From Candidatus Porisulfidus sp. TsSOB (lineage in GTDB: Bacteria; Pseudomonadota; Gammaproteobacteria; Poriferisulfidales; Poriferisulfidaceae): a stretch of DNA of 64,000 bases. The stretch covers positions 29,539 through 93,538 of the forward strand of contig MRSX01000010.1 in the NCBI GenBank assembly GCA_002631715.1, read 5' to 3'. The translations under genes were made by a program, and so were the position numbers. The notes under the pieces are model-generated. The model ran no database searches. It saw only the letters and a list, made by a program, of their open reading frames with translations, and was not told the DNA's origin. Below are positions 17,570 through 27,021 of the stretch, piece by piece; the stretch's first letter is position 1; every line of letters begins with the position of its first letter.

Positions 17570-18852
17570 TACGCCTCTCCTTCCCGCTCGTAGACGATGC
17601 GACCGCCGCAAATGGTCGCCTGTACCCGATCATGGAACTGCCAACCATCGAACGGCGTGTTCCGTCCCGCACTCAGCATTGCTTCCACGTCAAAAGTCCA
17701 AGGCTCGTCCAACCGCACCACGCAAAGATCCGCCGGTGCTCCGACAGCCAACGTCCCCGTGTTGCGCCCCAAGATCTCGGCCGGGCCTGCCGTCAGGCGT
17801 TCCACCGCGATCGCCCGCGTGAGGATATCCTCGGTCACCAGTTCCATGGTCAGCGGCAACAATGTCTCGATCCCCGAGATGCCAGGCCGGGCTTCGGGAA
17901 ACGGCGCCATCTTCGAATCCGGGTCCAGCGGTTGATGATCCGAGCAAATCGCCTGGATTATTCCATCCCGCACACCTTCGCGCAAACGTTGCCGGTCATG
18001 TTCGGTACGCAGGGGCGGGCTGACCAGCGCGTTGACCTCGAACCCTTCCACGGCCTCTTCCGTCAGGAACAACTGATGCACCGCCACATCCGCCGTCACC
18101 GGCAATCCCGCCTGCCGCCCGATTTCCAGCATATCCACCGCCTGCGCGCAGGAAAGCCGACAGAAATGGACCCGTGCACCGGTATCCTGCACCAAGGCCG
18201 TCATCTGCGCCAGGGCGGCGGTTTCCGCTGCCGGCAGGATTCCCGGCAGGCCCAGCCGGGCTGCAAAAGTGCCTTCATGCGCGCAGCCCTGACCTGCCAA
18301 GGCATGATCCAAGGGGTGGTAGAACAGGGTCAAGTCCTGGCTGGCTGCATACTCCATGGCCCGGCGCAGCACCAGCAGGTTGGCGTAGGGCCGCGTCCCG
18401 TTGCTGACCCCGACACAGCCCGCTTCGCGCAACGCGCCAAGACTGGCCAGTTGCGTATCTCCCAGCCCGTGCATGGCCGCGCCCAAGGTTTCCAGCCGAG
18501 CGAAACCGGCCTGTTGCGCCTGCTCCATCAAGAGCCTCACTGCTGCCGGCGAGTCCGGGATCGGCTGCGTCTCCGCCACCGAGCAGACCGTGGTCACGCC
18601 GCCCGCCACCGCGGCCCGGGTCTCGCTTTCCACGCTGGCGCGCTGCTCGCCCATCGGGTTGAGACAGACCGCCAAATCCACTGCGCCCGGCATCACCAAG
18701 CAGCCTTGGGCATCCACGACCTGTTCCGCCTCGAACTCTTCCGTCGCCGTCCCCAGCCCGACGATCTTCCCGCGGGCACAGAACACGTCGCGCACCGCAT
18801 CCGTCCCGCCGGCCGGGTCGAGAACGTATCCTCCGCGTATCGCCAGACGCAT
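17569..18852 (-). CDS. pyrC': Non-catalytic dihydroorotase homologue (PyrC')
   Basis: A 427-residue amidohydrolase-fold protein clearly of the dihydroorotase family, placed directly after pyrB. The metal-binding DxHxH motif after strand 1 is replaced by D59-L-A61-V-C63, and the substrate Arg next to it is Asn, so the zinc site cannot form in the usual way. The late CSDHQPLDPDSK segment is kept. In Pseudomonas such a protein (pyrC' or pyrX) is inactive and holds ATCase in a dodecamer; the same role is inferred here. An active pyrC must exist elsewhere. It overlaps pyrB by 1 nt and pyrK by 1 nt. Confidence 0.9.
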   Translation of the reverse strand: MRLAIRGGYVLDPAGGTDAVRDVFCARGKIVGLGTATEEFEAEQVVDAQGCLVMPGAVDLAVCLNPMGEQRASVESETRAAVAGGVTTVCSVAETQPIPDSPAAVRLLMEQAQQAGFARLETLGAAMHGLGDTQLASLGALREAGCVGVSNGTRPYANLLVLRRAMEYAASQDLTLFYHPLDHALAGQGCAHEGTFAARLGLPGILPAAETAALAQMTALVQDTGARVHFCRLSCAQAVDMLEIGRQAGLPVTADVAVHQLFLTEEAVEGFEVNALVSPPLRTEHDRQRLREGVRDGIIQAICSDHQPLDPDSKMAPFPEARPGISGIETLLPLTMELVTEDILTRAIAVERLTAGPAEILGRNTGTLAVGAPADLCVVRLDEPWTFDVEAMLSAGRNTPFDGWQFHDRVQATICGGRIVYEREGEA

Positions 18853-19847
18853 TACCAGGCATGCCTCCGCATCGCCATGGACAGGATCGCCATGCGCACC
18901 GCAATTCCATTCCGGACCTGTTTCAGGATCACCGACCGAGGGCCGTCCACCACGGCCGACTCGATTTCCACCCCGCGGTTGACGGGGCCCGGATGCATCA
19001 CGATCCCATCCTCCGCCAGCAACTCCACTCGTGCCCGGGTCAAGCCGTAGAGCCGGTAATATTCGTCCTCGCTCGGCACGAAACTTCCATGCATCCGCTC
19101 CTTCTGCAAGCGCAGCATGATCACAGCCTGCGCCCCGACCAAGCCTTCTTCCATGGACTTGAACGGAATCACGCCCAAGCTGGTCGCCTCGCGCGGCAGC
19201 AGGGTCCGCGGTGCGATCACCCGGATCTCGCCGACCCCCAGGGAGCGCAAGGCCTGAATCTCGGAGCGCGCCACCCGCGAATGCAGGATGTCGCCGACGA
19301 TCACGACCGTGATTGCGCTGAAATCCGGAAAATGCTGACGCAAGGTAAACATGTCAAGCATGGCTTGGGTCGGGTGCGCATGCCGACCATCGCCCGCATT
19401 GATGACGCTGATGTGCTCGGCGACGTGGCGGACGATGAAGTGCGCCGCACCACTCTGGTGATGGCGAACCACGAACATGTCGCAATGCATCGCCTCAAGG
19501 TTGCGCAGGGTGTCCAGCAGGCTCTCACCCTTGGTCGTGGCGGCAGTGGCCATGTCCAGGTTGAGCACGTCGGCAGACAGGCGTTTGGCCGCGAGTTCGA
19601 ACGTGGTGCGGGTGCGGGTGCTTGCCTCGAAGAACAGGTTGACGATGGTCTTGCCGCGGAGCAGCGGAACCTTCCGTGCCGCCTGGTCCGCAGCCGTATG
19701 AAACGACTGCGCGGTACTCAGGATCTCTTCCAGGAGCGCGGCCGGCAATCCCTCAATGGTCAGGAAGTGGCGCAAGCGCCCTTCCTCGTCCAACTGATAT
19801 TGCGCCGCAGGCGGCAACCGAAACAGTGTCGGCTGGGTCGAACTCAC
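18852..19847 (-). CDS. pyrB: Aspartate carbamoyltransferase catalytic subunit
   Basis: Makes carbamoyl-aspartate in pyrimidine synthesis. The 331-residue protein has the carbamoyl-phosphate loop [18 protein letters not shown], the H-bond loop [25 protein letters not shown] and [13 protein letters not shown] near the C-terminus. There is no pyrI regulatory gene; the next gene is the inactive dihydroorotase, the arrangement of the class A ATCases of pseudomonads. It overlaps pyrR by 4 nt. Confidence 0.95.
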   Translation of the reverse strand: MSSTQPTLFRLPPAAQYQLDEEGRLRHFLTIEGLPAALLEEILSTAQSFHTAADQAARKVPLLRGKTIVNLFFEASTRTRTTFELAAKRLSADVLNLDMATAATTKGESLLDTLRNLEAMHCDMFVVRHHQSGAAHFIVRHVAEHISVINAGDGRHAHPTQAMLDMFTLRQHFPDFSAITVVIVGDILHSRVARSEIQALRSLGVGEIRVIAPRTLLPREATSLGVIPFKSMEEGLVGAQAVIMLRLQKERMHGSFVPSEDEYYRLYGLTRARVELLAEDGIVMHPGPVNRGVEIESAVVDGPRSVILKQVRNGIAVRMAILSMAMRRHAW

Positions 19848-20380
19848 CGGGCAGGCTCTTCCAGCAACGAGTCGTTGGGCCGCGTAATCACCAGTTCCAT
19901 GGGATCCGGGCCTTGAAGTTTGACCCGGTCTTCCGGGCCCAGTTCCAGGCGCATTCCGGTCAGATCCGGTGCCACCGGAATCTCCCGCCCCGGCCGCTCC
20001 ACCAGCACCACCAGCGAAACCGAGGCCGGCCGGCCGTATTCGAACAGTTCGTTGAGCGCCGCGCGGGTTGTCCGGCCGGTGAATAGCACGTCGTCGATCA
20101 ACAGGACATGCCGGTCGTCCAGCGACGCCGGCATGCGGACCGGTTTCAGCGGCCGCACCCCGGTGCGTGCCACATCATCACGGTGGTAACTGACGTCCAG
20201 CATGCCCAACGGTTCGGCGACCGCGCAGTGCGTGTGCAGCGCTTGAGCCACCCACACGCCGCCGGTGTGGATGCCGACGAAAACCGGCAAATTGATTCCG
20301 CGGGTAGTCAGAAAGGATTTAACAGAATCGCCAAGATGGGCGAGTACGGCACCGACATCAACCCTCTCGTGCGATGACAT
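19844..20380 (-). CDS. pyrR: PyrR regulator/uracil phosphoribosyltransferase
   Basis: A 178-residue type I phosphoribosyltransferase with the PRPP-binding motif [17 protein letters not shown] and the family [15 protein letters not shown] segment. In Bacillus PyrR binds pyr mRNA and controls attenuation; in pseudomonads it regulates pyr genes and has weak UPRTase activity. The ATG at 20380 is preceded by GGAG and overlaps the ruvX end by 23 nt. A longer start at 20401 is possible. No attenuator structure can sit between ruvX and pyrR because the genes overlap. Confidence 0.9.
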   Translation of the reverse strand: MSSHERVDVGAVLAHLGDSVKSFLTTRGINLPVFVGIHTGGVWVAQALHTHCAVAEPLGMLDVSYHRDDVARTGVRPLKPVRMPASLDDRHVLLIDDVLFTGRTTRAALNELFEYGRPASVSLVVLVERPGREIPVAPDLTGMRLELGPEDRVKLQGPDPMELVITRPNDSLLEEPAR

Positions 20381-20822
20381 GCTGCTCCGACAGCCAAGCA
20401 TTCAGGATATAGGCGGCGGCCATCTTATCAGTTTCACCCCGCGTAAGTTTTTTCCGGGTCCCCTCCTGGCGCTGTGCGCGCAGCTCGGCGCGGGCGCATT
20501 CGGAAGAGTAATCCTCGTTGATCCGGGCCACCGGCAATTCGTAACGAGACCCTAATTCAGTGCAGAACCGGCGCAGTGCGCGAGGCAGGCGGTCGCCGGA
20601 CCCGGTCTGCGCCTCCGGCTCGCCCACCACCAGCACGCTCGGGCGCCAGGTCTGGATCAAGCGATCGATCTCCGGCCAATCGACGGCACCATCGCGGTTG
20701 GCGACCACGTCCAGTCCGCGTGCGGTCGCAACCTCCAGGGAGCCCACCGCCACGCCAATCCGGGCCAATCCAAAATCAAATCCCAAGGCCACCCTGTACG
20801 CGTCAGGCATGCCCGCTTCCAA
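20358..20822 (-). CDS. ruvX: Putative pre-16S rRNA nuclease (YqgF/RuvX)
   Basis: A 154-residue RNase H-fold protein: LGFDFGLARIGVAVG at the N-terminus with the first acidic residue, VLVVGEP in the middle and INEDYSSECARAEL plus DKMAAAYILNAWL at the C-terminus, the family's conserved acidic elements. YqgF is essential in E. coli and matures the 16S rRNA 5' end. It starts within the algH 3' end (ATG 20822 or 20810), so translation is coupled. Confidence 0.92.
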   Translation of the reverse strand: MEAGMPDAYRVALGFDFGLARIGVAVGSLEVATARGLDVVANRDGAVDWPEIDRLIQTWRPSVLVVGEPEAQTGSGDRLPRALRRFCTELGSRYELPVARINEDYSSECARAELRAQRQEGTRKKLTRGETDKMAAAYILNAWLSEQHVIAREG

Positions 20823-21360
20823 AATACAGGGATGACTCCTCCAGACCCAACTGCTCGAGCGCCTTGCCCCAGCGGCGTTCCGGGGGCAGGTCGAACAACA
20901 ACTCCGGCGACGGGGCGGTCAGCCACCACGAGCCGGTATCCAGTTCCTCCTCCAGCTGCCCGGGAGACCAACCGGAATAGCCCATCGTCACCAGCAGGTT
21001 CTCCGGCCCCTTGCCGACCGCGCAGTGCTCCAGCAGGGAACGGGACGCCGTGACCCGGACCCGATCGTCGATCTCCGCGCTGTCCGACATTTCGTAGGTT
21101 CCCGAGTACAGCCCAAAACCCAGGTTCGGCTGCACCGGGCCGCCGAGGAAGACCGGCCGGGCAAGATTCTGTTCCACTTCCGGCGTAATCTTCATGTCGA
21201 CGAGCAGGTCGTGCAACGTCATTTCCGAGGGGTGGTTCACGATGAAACCCATCGCGCCCTTCTCCTCCTCATGCTCGCAAACCAGGATCAGGGAACGCTG
21301 GAACATCGAATCCTGCAGATCCGGGGCCGCCACCAGCATCCGGCCGCGCAAGGTCTTCAT
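20803..21360 (-). CDS. algH: YqgE/AlgH family protein
   Basis: A 185-residue DUF179 protein. Family hallmarks are GRMLVAAPDLQDSMFQRSLILVCEH near the N-terminus, GAMGFIVNHP, VFLGGPVQ and LVTMGYSGWSPGQLEEEL. It was named for an alginate regulator in Pseudomonas but its biochemical role is unsettled. It overlaps the upstream TonB-like gene by 4 nt and the downstream ruvX by about 20 nt, as in pseudomonads. Confidence 0.9.
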   Translation of the reverse strand: MKTLRGRMLVAAPDLQDSMFQRSLILVCEHEEEKGAMGFIVNHPSEMTLHDLLVDMKITPEVEQNLARPVFLGGPVQPNLGFGLYSGTYEMSDSAEIDDRVRVTASRSLLEHCAVGKGPENLLVTMGYSGWSPGQLEEELDTGSWWLTAPSPELLFDLPPERRWGKALEQLGLEESSLYFGSGHA

Positions 21361-21938
21361 GGACGGGGTGACTCCGCGGCGTACAGCCCGACCGACTCCC
21401 CGAACAACCAGCGACGGCTGATCTGCAACTGGTCGCGGTGCTGGCGAAGTTCTTCGGAAAACGGCGCGTGCGGCTGCGATTTCATCACGATCCTGCGGGC
21501 GGCATCGGCCAGAGGTTTCGGCCCCGGTTCGGCTTCGAATTGCCGAACCCCGCCCTGCGCATTTACCACCACATGCACGACTACTTCTCCATCGAGACCC
21601 TGCACCATGCCGTTACCCAAGTGTTCCGTGCGCTCCACCCACTGGCGCACATATTCCTGTTCCAGAGTATACGCCTCCGGCATCTTTCCATCCAGACCTC
21701 TCACCAAAGTCGGGACGGGTGTCGGGGAAGAAGGCCAAGGTAATCCCTCTCCAGCCTCCGCCACGGAGGCCGACCGACCCATGCCTCCGACCCAGAACAC
21801 CTCGAAATTCAATTTCGCTCCCGGCTGTGCGGACGAAAACGTCACGCCCAATATCACCATGCCGTGAAACGCCAGCGCAAGAAACAGGCAGAATGCCAAA
21901 CGTTCGGAATCGGGAACCGCAGGCAACAGCGGCTGCAT
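21357..21938 (-). CDS. TonB3-like protein
   Basis: A 193-residue protein with an N-terminal membrane segment (about 14-34, LAFCLFLALAFHGMVILGV) and a C-terminal TonB-like domain (GLDGEVVVHVVVNAQGGVRQFEAEP, then ADAARRIVMKSQP). The usual Pro-rich periplasmic spacer is very short. Position between gshB and algH matches the TonB3 gene of Pseudomonas, which affects twitching motility and pilus assembly. Whether it energises an outer-membrane transporter is uncertain. Confidence 0.72.
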   Translation of the reverse strand: MQPLLPAVPDSERLAFCLFLALAFHGMVILGVTFSSAQPGAKLNFEVFWVGGMGRSASVAEAGEGLPWPSSPTPVPTLVRGLDGKMPEAYTLEQEYVRQWVERTEHLGNGMVQGLDGEVVVHVVVNAQGGVRQFEAEPGPKPLADAARRIVMKSQPHAPFSEELRQHRDQLQISRRWLFGESVGLYAAESPRP

Positions 21939-21944
21939 GGGGGT

Positions 21945-22901
21945 TCAGGTCTCCAGCCAGTGGTCGGCCACGGCATCCCAGAAGCGCATCGCCACCGCCT
22001 GCCCGGTGTGCGCCTCCACCTCCCGGATGCAGGTCGGCGACGTGATGTTGATTTCGGTCAGCCATCCCCCGACGACATCCGCGCCGGCAAAGCAGACCCC
22101 GGCGTCCCGCAGGGGCGTCCCGAGACGGTCGGCGATCTCGCGGTCGCGGTCATTGGCGGGCTCGACCCGCAAGGTCCCGCCCTGGGCGAGGTTGGCGCGG
22201 AATTCACCGGCCTTGGGGATGCGCACGGCGACATCCGGGATCAACTCGCCGTCGATCAGCAACAGGCGGCGATCCCCTTCCGTGACTTCGGGAAGAAAAC
22301 GCTGCGCCATCACCGGCACGGTCCCCTGGTGCGTGACGGACTCGATGATGGTAGCCAAGTCGGCATCATCACGGCGCAAGCGGTACACCAAAGCTCCTCC
22401 CATACGGTCGAGTGGCTTGATGACGATCTCATTGTACTCCGCGAGAAACCCCTCCAGGTCGTCCCGGCACGCGCTCACCAGAAACGGCGGCGCTAGGTCG
22501 GCGAACTGCACGATGGAGAGCTTTTCGTTCATGTTGCGCAGCGTCTCCGGGGCATTGAGCACGCAGACGCCTGCGGCGTGAACCTGGTCCAGCAGCCAGG
22601 TAGCGGCGATGTACGCCATATCGACCGGCGGGTCCTTGCGCATCAGCACCACGTCGAACTCCGTCAGTGCGACCGAGCCCTCCTCCCGAACCTGCCACCA
22701 GTCGGTCTGATCGGCAACCTGGATCTTGCGGACATGCGCATCCACGCCGGCCGGGCCGCCGCAGAGGTCGGAAGGGGTCGTGATGTAGATTTCGGCGCCG
22801 CGCGCCTGCGCCGCCAGCATCAGGGCGACGGTCGAATCCTTGGCGGGTTGGATCCACTCCGGCGGATCCATGACAACGGCGACGCGGCGCAGTTCACCCA
22901 C
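21945..22901 (-). CDS. gshB: Glutathione synthetase
   Basis: ATP-grasp ligase that adds glycine to gamma-glutamylcysteine. The 318 residues start with the family N-terminus VAVVMDPPEWIQPAKDST, followed by VLMRKDPPVDMAYIAAT, NAPETLRNMNEKL, VIKPLDRMGGALVYRL and the C-terminal GGWLTEINITSPTCIREVE. The start is a GTG at 22901, 17 bp after the ahcY stop; longer frames overlap ahcY and do not match the family. The first-step gene gshA is at 32.5-34.1 kb. Confidence 0.93.
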   Translation of the reverse strand: MGELRRVAVVMDPPEWIQPAKDSTVALMLAAQARGAEIYITTPSDLCGGPAGVDAHVRKIQVADQTDWWQVREEGSVALTEFDVVLMRKDPPVDMAYIAATWLLDQVHAAGVCVLNAPETLRNMNEKLSIVQFADLAPPFLVSACRDDLEGFLAEYNEIVIKPLDRMGGALVYRLRRDDADLATIIESVTHQGTVPVMAQRFLPEVTEGDRRLLLIDGELIPDVAVRIPKAGEFRANLAQGGTLRVEPANDRDREIADRLGTPLRDAGVCFAGADVVGGWLTEINITSPTCIREVEAHTGQAVAMRFWDAVADHWLET

Positions 22902-22918
22902 GAACCGAGCCCGACGCC

Positions 22919-24229
22919 TCAGTAACGGTAGTGCTCCGGCTTGTAGGGCCCGTCCACGCCGAGGCCCAGGTATTCCGCCTGCTCCGGCGTCAGGGCGGTC
23001 AGCCGAACGCCCAGCTTGTCCAGGTGCAGGCGTGCCACCTCTTCGTCCTTCTCCTTCGGCAGGGTATGCACGCCGAGTTCGTAGTCGTCCGGACGCTGCC
23101 ACAGTTCGATCTGGGCCAGTATCTGGTTGGCGAACGAGCACGACATCACGAAACTGGGGTGCCCGGTGGCACAGCCCAGGTTGACCAGCCGTCCCTTGGC
23201 CAGCACGATCAGGCGCTTGCCGTCGGGGAAAGTCACGTGGTCGACCTGCGGCTTGATTTCTTCCCAGGCGTAATTGTCCAGCGAAGCGATATCGATCTCG
23301 TTGTCGAAATGCCCGATGTTGCAGACGATCGCCTCGTTCTTCATCTGCCACATGTGCTCGAAGGTGATCACATGGTGACAGCCGGTCGCGGTAACGAAGA
23401 TGTCGGCCTTCGGCGCGGCCTCCTCCATGGTCACCACCGGCAGGCCTTCCATCGCCGCCTGCAGCGCACAGATCGGGTCCACTTCCGTGATCCATACGAT
23501 CGCGCCCTGCGCCCGCAGCGATTGGGCGCAACCCTTTCCGACCCCGCCGTACCCCGCGACCACGCAGACCTTGCCCGCGATCATCACGTCGGTCGCCCGC
23601 TTGAGGCCGTCGAGGAGGGACTCGCGGCAGCCGTAGGTGTTGTCGAACTTGGACTTGGTGACCGAATCGTTCACGTTGATCGCCGGCACCTTCAGCTCCC
23701 CTTTCTCGTACATGGTGTACAAGCGGTTGACGCCGGTGGTTGTCTCTTCGGAGATTCCGCGCACCTGTTCGAGCAGTTTCGGGTATTCGTCGTGCATCAT
23801 GCGCGTCAGGTCGCCGCCGTCATCCAGCAGCAGGTTCGGGGTCCAGCCGTCCGGACCCTCGATGGTCCGGCGGATGCACTCCTCGTATTCTTCCTCGGTC
23901 TCCCCTTTCCAGGCGAACACCGGAATGCCTTGATCGGCGACCGCGGCCGCGGCATGATCCTGGGTCGAGTAGATATTGCAGGACGACCAGCGCACTTCGG
24001 CACCGAGCGCCACGAGGGTCTCGATCAGCACGGCGGTCTGGATCGTCATGTGCAGGCAACCCGCAATACGGGCGCCCGCCAGCGGCTGCTTGGCCTTGTA
24101 TTTGTCGCACAGCGCGACCAACCCGGGCATTTCGGTGCGGGCGATCGCGATCTCCTTGTGGCCCCAGGCGGCCAATCCCAAGTCGGCGACCTGATGATCC
24201 GGGCGGAGCTGAGTGGCGGGCTCGGTCAT
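22919..24229 (-). CDS. ahcY: S-adenosylhomocysteinase
   Basis: Hydrolyses S-adenosylhomocysteine to adenosine and homocysteine, completing the SAM cycle. At 436 residues it has the N-terminal substrate region ([20 protein letters not shown]), the NAD motif [16 protein letters not shown] and the C-terminal NAD-clamping tail [13 protein letters not shown] with its conserved Lys and Tyr. metK is immediately upstream with a 7-bp gap, so SAM synthesis and SAH removal are made from one transcript. No SAH riboswitch was recognised upstream of metK. Confidence 0.96.
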   Translation of the reverse strand: MTEPATQLRPDHQVADLGLAAWGHKEIAIARTEMPGLVALCDKYKAKQPLAGARIAGCLHMTIQTAVLIETLVALGAEVRWSSCNIYSTQDHAAAAVADQGIPVFAWKGETEEEYEECIRRTIEGPDGWTPNLLLDDGGDLTRMMHDEYPKLLEQVRGISEETTTGVNRLYTMYEKGELKVPAINVNDSVTKSKFDNTYGCRESLLDGLKRATDVMIAGKVCVVAGYGGVGKGCAQSLRAQGAIVWITEVDPICALQAAMEGLPVVTMEEAAPKADIFVTATGCHHVITFEHMWQMKNEAIVCNIGHFDNEIDIASLDNYAWEEIKPQVDHVTFPDGKRLIVLAKGRLVNLGCATGHPSFVMSCSFANQILAQIELWQRPDDYELGVHTLPKEKDEEVARLHLDKLGVRLTALTPEQAEYLGLGVDGPYKPEHYRY

Positions 24230-24236
24230 GATTTAA

Positions 24237-25436
24237 CTATACTCCCAGCGCGTTTTGTAGCTGTTCCAGCCGTTTCGGGTTCTCATTTTCCCACGGAAAT
24301 GCCTTTCTCGGGTCACCGAAGTGCCCGTGCTTCGCCGTGTCTTGGTAACGAAAACCGCGCCTCTTGTCCAGCAGGCCGAGCATTTTGATGATGCCACCCG
24401 GCGACAGATCGAAGATGTCGCCGGCCATCAGGACCTTGTTCAAGCGCTGTTCGGAAACCGTGCCCGTGCCGAACGTTTCGGCCCGGACCGACACCGGATC
24501 GGGCCATCCGATCGCATAAGCCAGTTGCACCTCGCAGCGCCGGGCGAGCCCGCTGCCGACCACATGCCGAGCCACGTAGCGCGCCGCGTAGGCGGCCGAG
24601 CGATCGACCTTGGACGGGTCTTTTCCGGAGAACGCGCCGCCGCCATGACGGGCCATGCCGCCATAGGTGTCGACGATGATCTTGCGCCCGGTGACGCCGC
24701 AGTCACCGACCGGCCCCCCGGTGACGAACCGCCCGGTCGGGTTGATCAGCACCTTGAACCTCCCCGCGCGCATTTTTTCCGGAATGACCGGATAGATGAT
24801 CGTCTCGCGCACGAATTCCCGCAGGTTCTTTTGCGAGATGTCCTTGCTGTGCTGGGTGGACAACACCACCGTCCTGACCGCAACCGGGCGCCCCTCTTCA
24901 TCGTAGAGGAACGTGACCTGGCTTTTTGCGTCCGGGCGCAATATGTTTCTCCCCTCTTTAGTCTTTCGGACCCGTTCATGCTTGCGCATCAGTTCATGCG
25001 CGTAGTGGATCGGGGCCGGCATCCGGGTCCTGGTTTCGTCGCACGCGAAGCCGAAGATAATGCCTTGGTCTCCGGCACCCTGCCTTTTTTTGCTGACCCC
25101 CCTGCCGATATCCAGAGACTGCATGCCGATGTGGTTGGTCACCTGGCAATCGGTCGCATCAAACCCGACTCCCAGAGCCTTGGTGTAGCCGATGTCCTTG
25201 ACCACGGCCCGGGCGATCCGGTCGTAGTCGGCATCCTCCATCTTCTTGCCCGGGACTAGCGACAGCTCGCCGGCCAGGATTACCTGTTGATCCTTGACCA
25301 GGGTTTCCACGGCGACTCGTGCACGGAGATCCCGTGCCAGCGCCTCGTCCAGCACCGCATCCGAGATCTGATCGCACACTTTATCCGGGTGGCCCCGGGA
25401 GACTGCTTCGGAGGTAAAAAGGCTGTGTCGGCTCAA
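24237..25436 (-). CDS. metK: S-adenosylmethionine synthetase
   Basis: Forms SAM from ATP and methionine. The 399-residue protein begins [19 protein letters not shown], matching the family N-terminus; the matching start is TTG at 25436, since no ATG or GTG lies nearby and upstream frame sequence is unlike MetK. The hexapeptide GAGDQGI, the loop [18 protein letters not shown] and the P-loop-like [19 protein letters not shown] are intact. It shares a 93-bp divergent region with tpx. Confidence 0.95.
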   Translation of the reverse strand: MSRHSLFTSEAVSRGHPDKVCDQISDAVLDEALARDLRARVAVETLVKDQQVILAGELSLVPGKKMEDADYDRIARAVVKDIGYTKALGVGFDATDCQVTNHIGMQSLDIGRGVSKKRQGAGDQGIIFGFACDETRTRMPAPIHYAHELMRKHERVRKTKEGRNILRPDAKSQVTFLYDEEGRPVAVRTVVLSTQHSKDISQKNLREFVRETIIYPVIPEKMRAGRFKVLINPTGRFVTGGPVGDCGVTGRKIIVDTYGGMARHGGGAFSGKDPSKVDRSAAYAARYVARHVVGSGLARRCEVQLAYAIGWPDPVSVRAETFGTGTVSEQRLNKVLMAGDIFDLSPGGIIKMLGLLDKRRGFRYQDTAKHGHFGDPRKAFPWENENPKRLEQLQNALGV

Positions 25437-25529
25437 CCGATTCGTCCCGCTTCGAAATTGCGCCCATTCTACAATGCCCCAAAAACGGGTAGAATCTGTC
25501 CGCTCAAATCCATCTCGAAGGAGAATTGC

Positions 25530-26036
25530 ATGACGACCGTCACCCTGCACGGCAACGAAGTCAACTTGGAAGGCACCCTGCCGGAGATCGGCAGCGCCGC
25601 GCCGGACTTCGAGTTGGTCGACCGAGACCTCAACGTAGCCACCCTCGGCACATTCGGCGATGCCCGAAAGCTGCTTTCAATCCTGCCCAGTATCGATACC
25701 CCGGTCTGCGCGAAATCTTCCGTCCAATTCAATCAAGAGGCCCAGAAGCTCGACGACAAGTCGGTGGTTCTGGTGATCTCGTCCGACCTGCCTTTTGCCA
25801 TGACCCGCTTCTGCGCCGACCAGGGCACCGACCGCCTGGTCACCCTGTCAATGATGCGGAACCGGGACTTCGCGCGCGACTACGGCGTGCTGATCGCCGA
25901 GGGCCCTCTGGCCGGGATTACCGCCCGCGCCGTCGTGGTGCTGGACAGCAACAACAAGGTCCTGTACACCGAACTGGTGCCCGAAATCGGAGACGAACCG
26001 AATTACGCAGAAGCGATGGCCGCATTGCGGGGGTAA
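25530..26036 (+). CDS. tpx: Thiol peroxidase, atypical 2-Cys peroxiredoxin
   Basis: A 168-residue periplasm/cytoplasm peroxiredoxin that reduces lipid hydroperoxides and H2O2. The peroxidatic cysteine lies in [12 protein letters not shown] and the resolving cysteine in [10 protein letters not shown], about 34 residues later, as in Tpx. The N-terminus has the family opening [24 protein letters not shown]. An AAGGAG site precedes the ATG. It is divergent from metK. Confidence 0.95.
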   Translation: MTTVTLHGNEVNLEGTLPEIGSAAPDFELVDRDLNVATLGTFGDARKLLSILPSIDTPVCAKSSVQFNQEAQKLDDKSVVLVISSDLPFAMTRFCADQGTDRLVTLSMMRNRDFARDYGVLIAEGPLAGITARAVVVLDSNNKVLYTELVPEIGDEPNYAEAMAALRG

Positions 26037-26148
26037 GCCGGCTGCCACGCACCTGATCTCCGAGTTATCAGCCCAGGCCACCGCAAGGCCTTTTCCTTTG
26101 TTGCAAGACCTCCACAAGCATGCAGGGGAAGGCATGCCAAGTTTTTGC

Positions 26149-26154
26149 TATACT
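26149..26154 (+). promoter_or_regulatory. Possible -10 hexamer for the zapA operon
   Basis: TATACT 31 bp upstream of the small coiled-coil gene. Two GCATGC hexamers lie just upstream in the 148-bp gap after tpx; a short GGCC hairpin followed by TTTTCC near 26077-26100 may be a weak tpx terminator. Confidence 0.3.
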
Positions 26155-26184
26155 CAATGAAAGTCGAGAAGGAGCCGCTTAATT

Positions 26185-26412
26185 GTGGACTTGAACAAGC
26201 CTTCGGTCGAAGCCGCGCTCACCACGCTTGAGCAACAGGTCGACACGTTGACCACGCTGTGCGAGCGTCTGGTCAATGCCAACCAAGTCTTGGTCAAACG
26301 TTGCGACCAGATGCAGGAACAACAGCGCGACTGGCGCCGCAAGAACCGTCAGGCCCGCACCGCCGTCGAGCAGGTGCTGGCGCAACTCAAGCCGTACAGC
26401 AGACTCCAATGA
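26185..26412 (+). CDS. Small coiled-coil protein upstream of ZapA
   Basis: A 75-residue protein with a continuous heptad pattern (ALTTLEQQVDTLTTLCERLVNANQVL), no membrane segment. It begins at GTG with GAAGGAG upstream and its stop overlaps the zapA ATG (ATGA). Proteins of this size and place are conserved in Gammaproteobacteria and resemble ZapB-like division factors. A role in septal-ring assembly with ZapA is inferred from the overlap. Confidence 0.75.
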   Translation: MDLNKPSVEAALTTLEQQVDTLTTLCERLVNANQVLVKRCDQMQEQQRDWRRKNRQARTAVEQVLAQLKPYSRLQ

Positions 26413-26717
26413 GTGCAGAATCCGAACAGGTTGGCTTCCGTCTTCTCAAGAAGACCTACGAAGTCGGCTGTCCGCCCGACCAGCGCAAATCCCTCGACGA
26501 AGCCATCAAGTTCCTGAAGGCCCAGGTACAGAAAGTCCACGACGCCGATGCCACCGCCGGCATAGATCGCGTTGCGGTCATCACGGCACTGAACCTGAGC
26601 CATGAATACCTGCGCCTGTCGAAGGGAATGCCGGATCATCTGCTCGAACGCATCGATGCGCTGTCGGCACGAGTCCAGAAAGCACTGGACCGGGTCGAGG
26701 AGGCGAACCTGACATGA
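26409..26717 (+). CDS. zapA: Cell division protein ZapA
   Basis: A 102-residue ZapA that bundles FtsZ filaments at midcell. The N-terminal beta part (FRLLKKTYEVGCPPDQRKSLDEA) and the long C-terminal helix (IDRVAVITALNLSHEYLRL) match the family. The 6S RNA gene follows within 35 bp, the classical gammaproteobacterial zapA-ssrS arrangement. Confidence 0.9.
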   Translation: MSAESEQVGFRLLKKTYEVGCPPDQRKSLDEAIKFLKAQVQKVHDADATAGIDRVAVITALNLSHEYLRLSKGMPDHLLERIDALSARVQKALDRVEEANLT

Positions 26718-26744
26718 CGGCGAACAACCCCACGAATCATTGGA

Positions 26745-26935
26745 AGTCGGTGCCTCCGCCTGTTCCACCAGGCACACCCGTGAACCTATTCCAACTGACC
26801 GGGACCCGACGCGTAAATGCTTTTGCGCACTACCGGCGTTTTCGTCCGGGAAGCCTACGGCATTTCCTAGGGACCCACCTGAACTTTCGGTTCAGGGTCA
26901 CGTCCTGGTTCACGGCAGGCGGAGTGCACTGCCTT
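26745..26935 (+). ncRNA. ssrS: 6S RNA
   Basis: Non-coding regulator of sigma-70 RNA polymerase. The ends pair over 13 bp (GTGCCTCCGCCTG at 26750-26762 with CAGGCGGAGTGCAC at 26916-26929, one bulge). Next inside, GTGAACC pairs with GGTTCAC. A 7-bp side hairpin CCTGAAC/GTTCAGG (about 26878-26896) and the central CCGGGAAGCCTACGG segment match the corresponding parts of E. coli 6S RNA. It lies directly after zapA as expected. The ends are estimated to within about 10 nt. The open frames drawn through it have no coding character. Confidence 0.88.
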
Positions 26936-26954
26936 TCCTTCCGAACATTCTTCT

Positions 26955-26974
26955 CGGTGCGCAAGCACCGTTTT
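26955..26974 (+). terminator. Terminator after 6S RNA
   Basis: CGGTGC-GCAA-GCACCG, a 6-bp stem with a GNRA-type tetraloop, followed by TTTT. A second overlapping dyad CCGTTTT-gcac-AAAACGG (26968-26985) could form instead. Confidence 0.7.
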
Positions 26975-27021
26975 GCACAAAACGGCAGCTTGAGCCCAGA
27001 TGCCGGTTTGTGTCACTAAAC

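Noticed and set aside
17569..18852. Active dihydroorotase
   Set aside because: The zinc-binding histidines of DxHxH are missing.
22919..23531. N-terminal extension of the gshB frame
   Set aside because: It overlaps ahcY in another frame and does not resemble glutathione synthetase; a GTG at 22901 gives the normal protein.
25437..25529. SAM or SAH riboswitch upstream of metK/ahcY
   Set aside because: The 93-bp leader lacks the conserved cores and pairing pattern of known SAM/SAH riboswitches.
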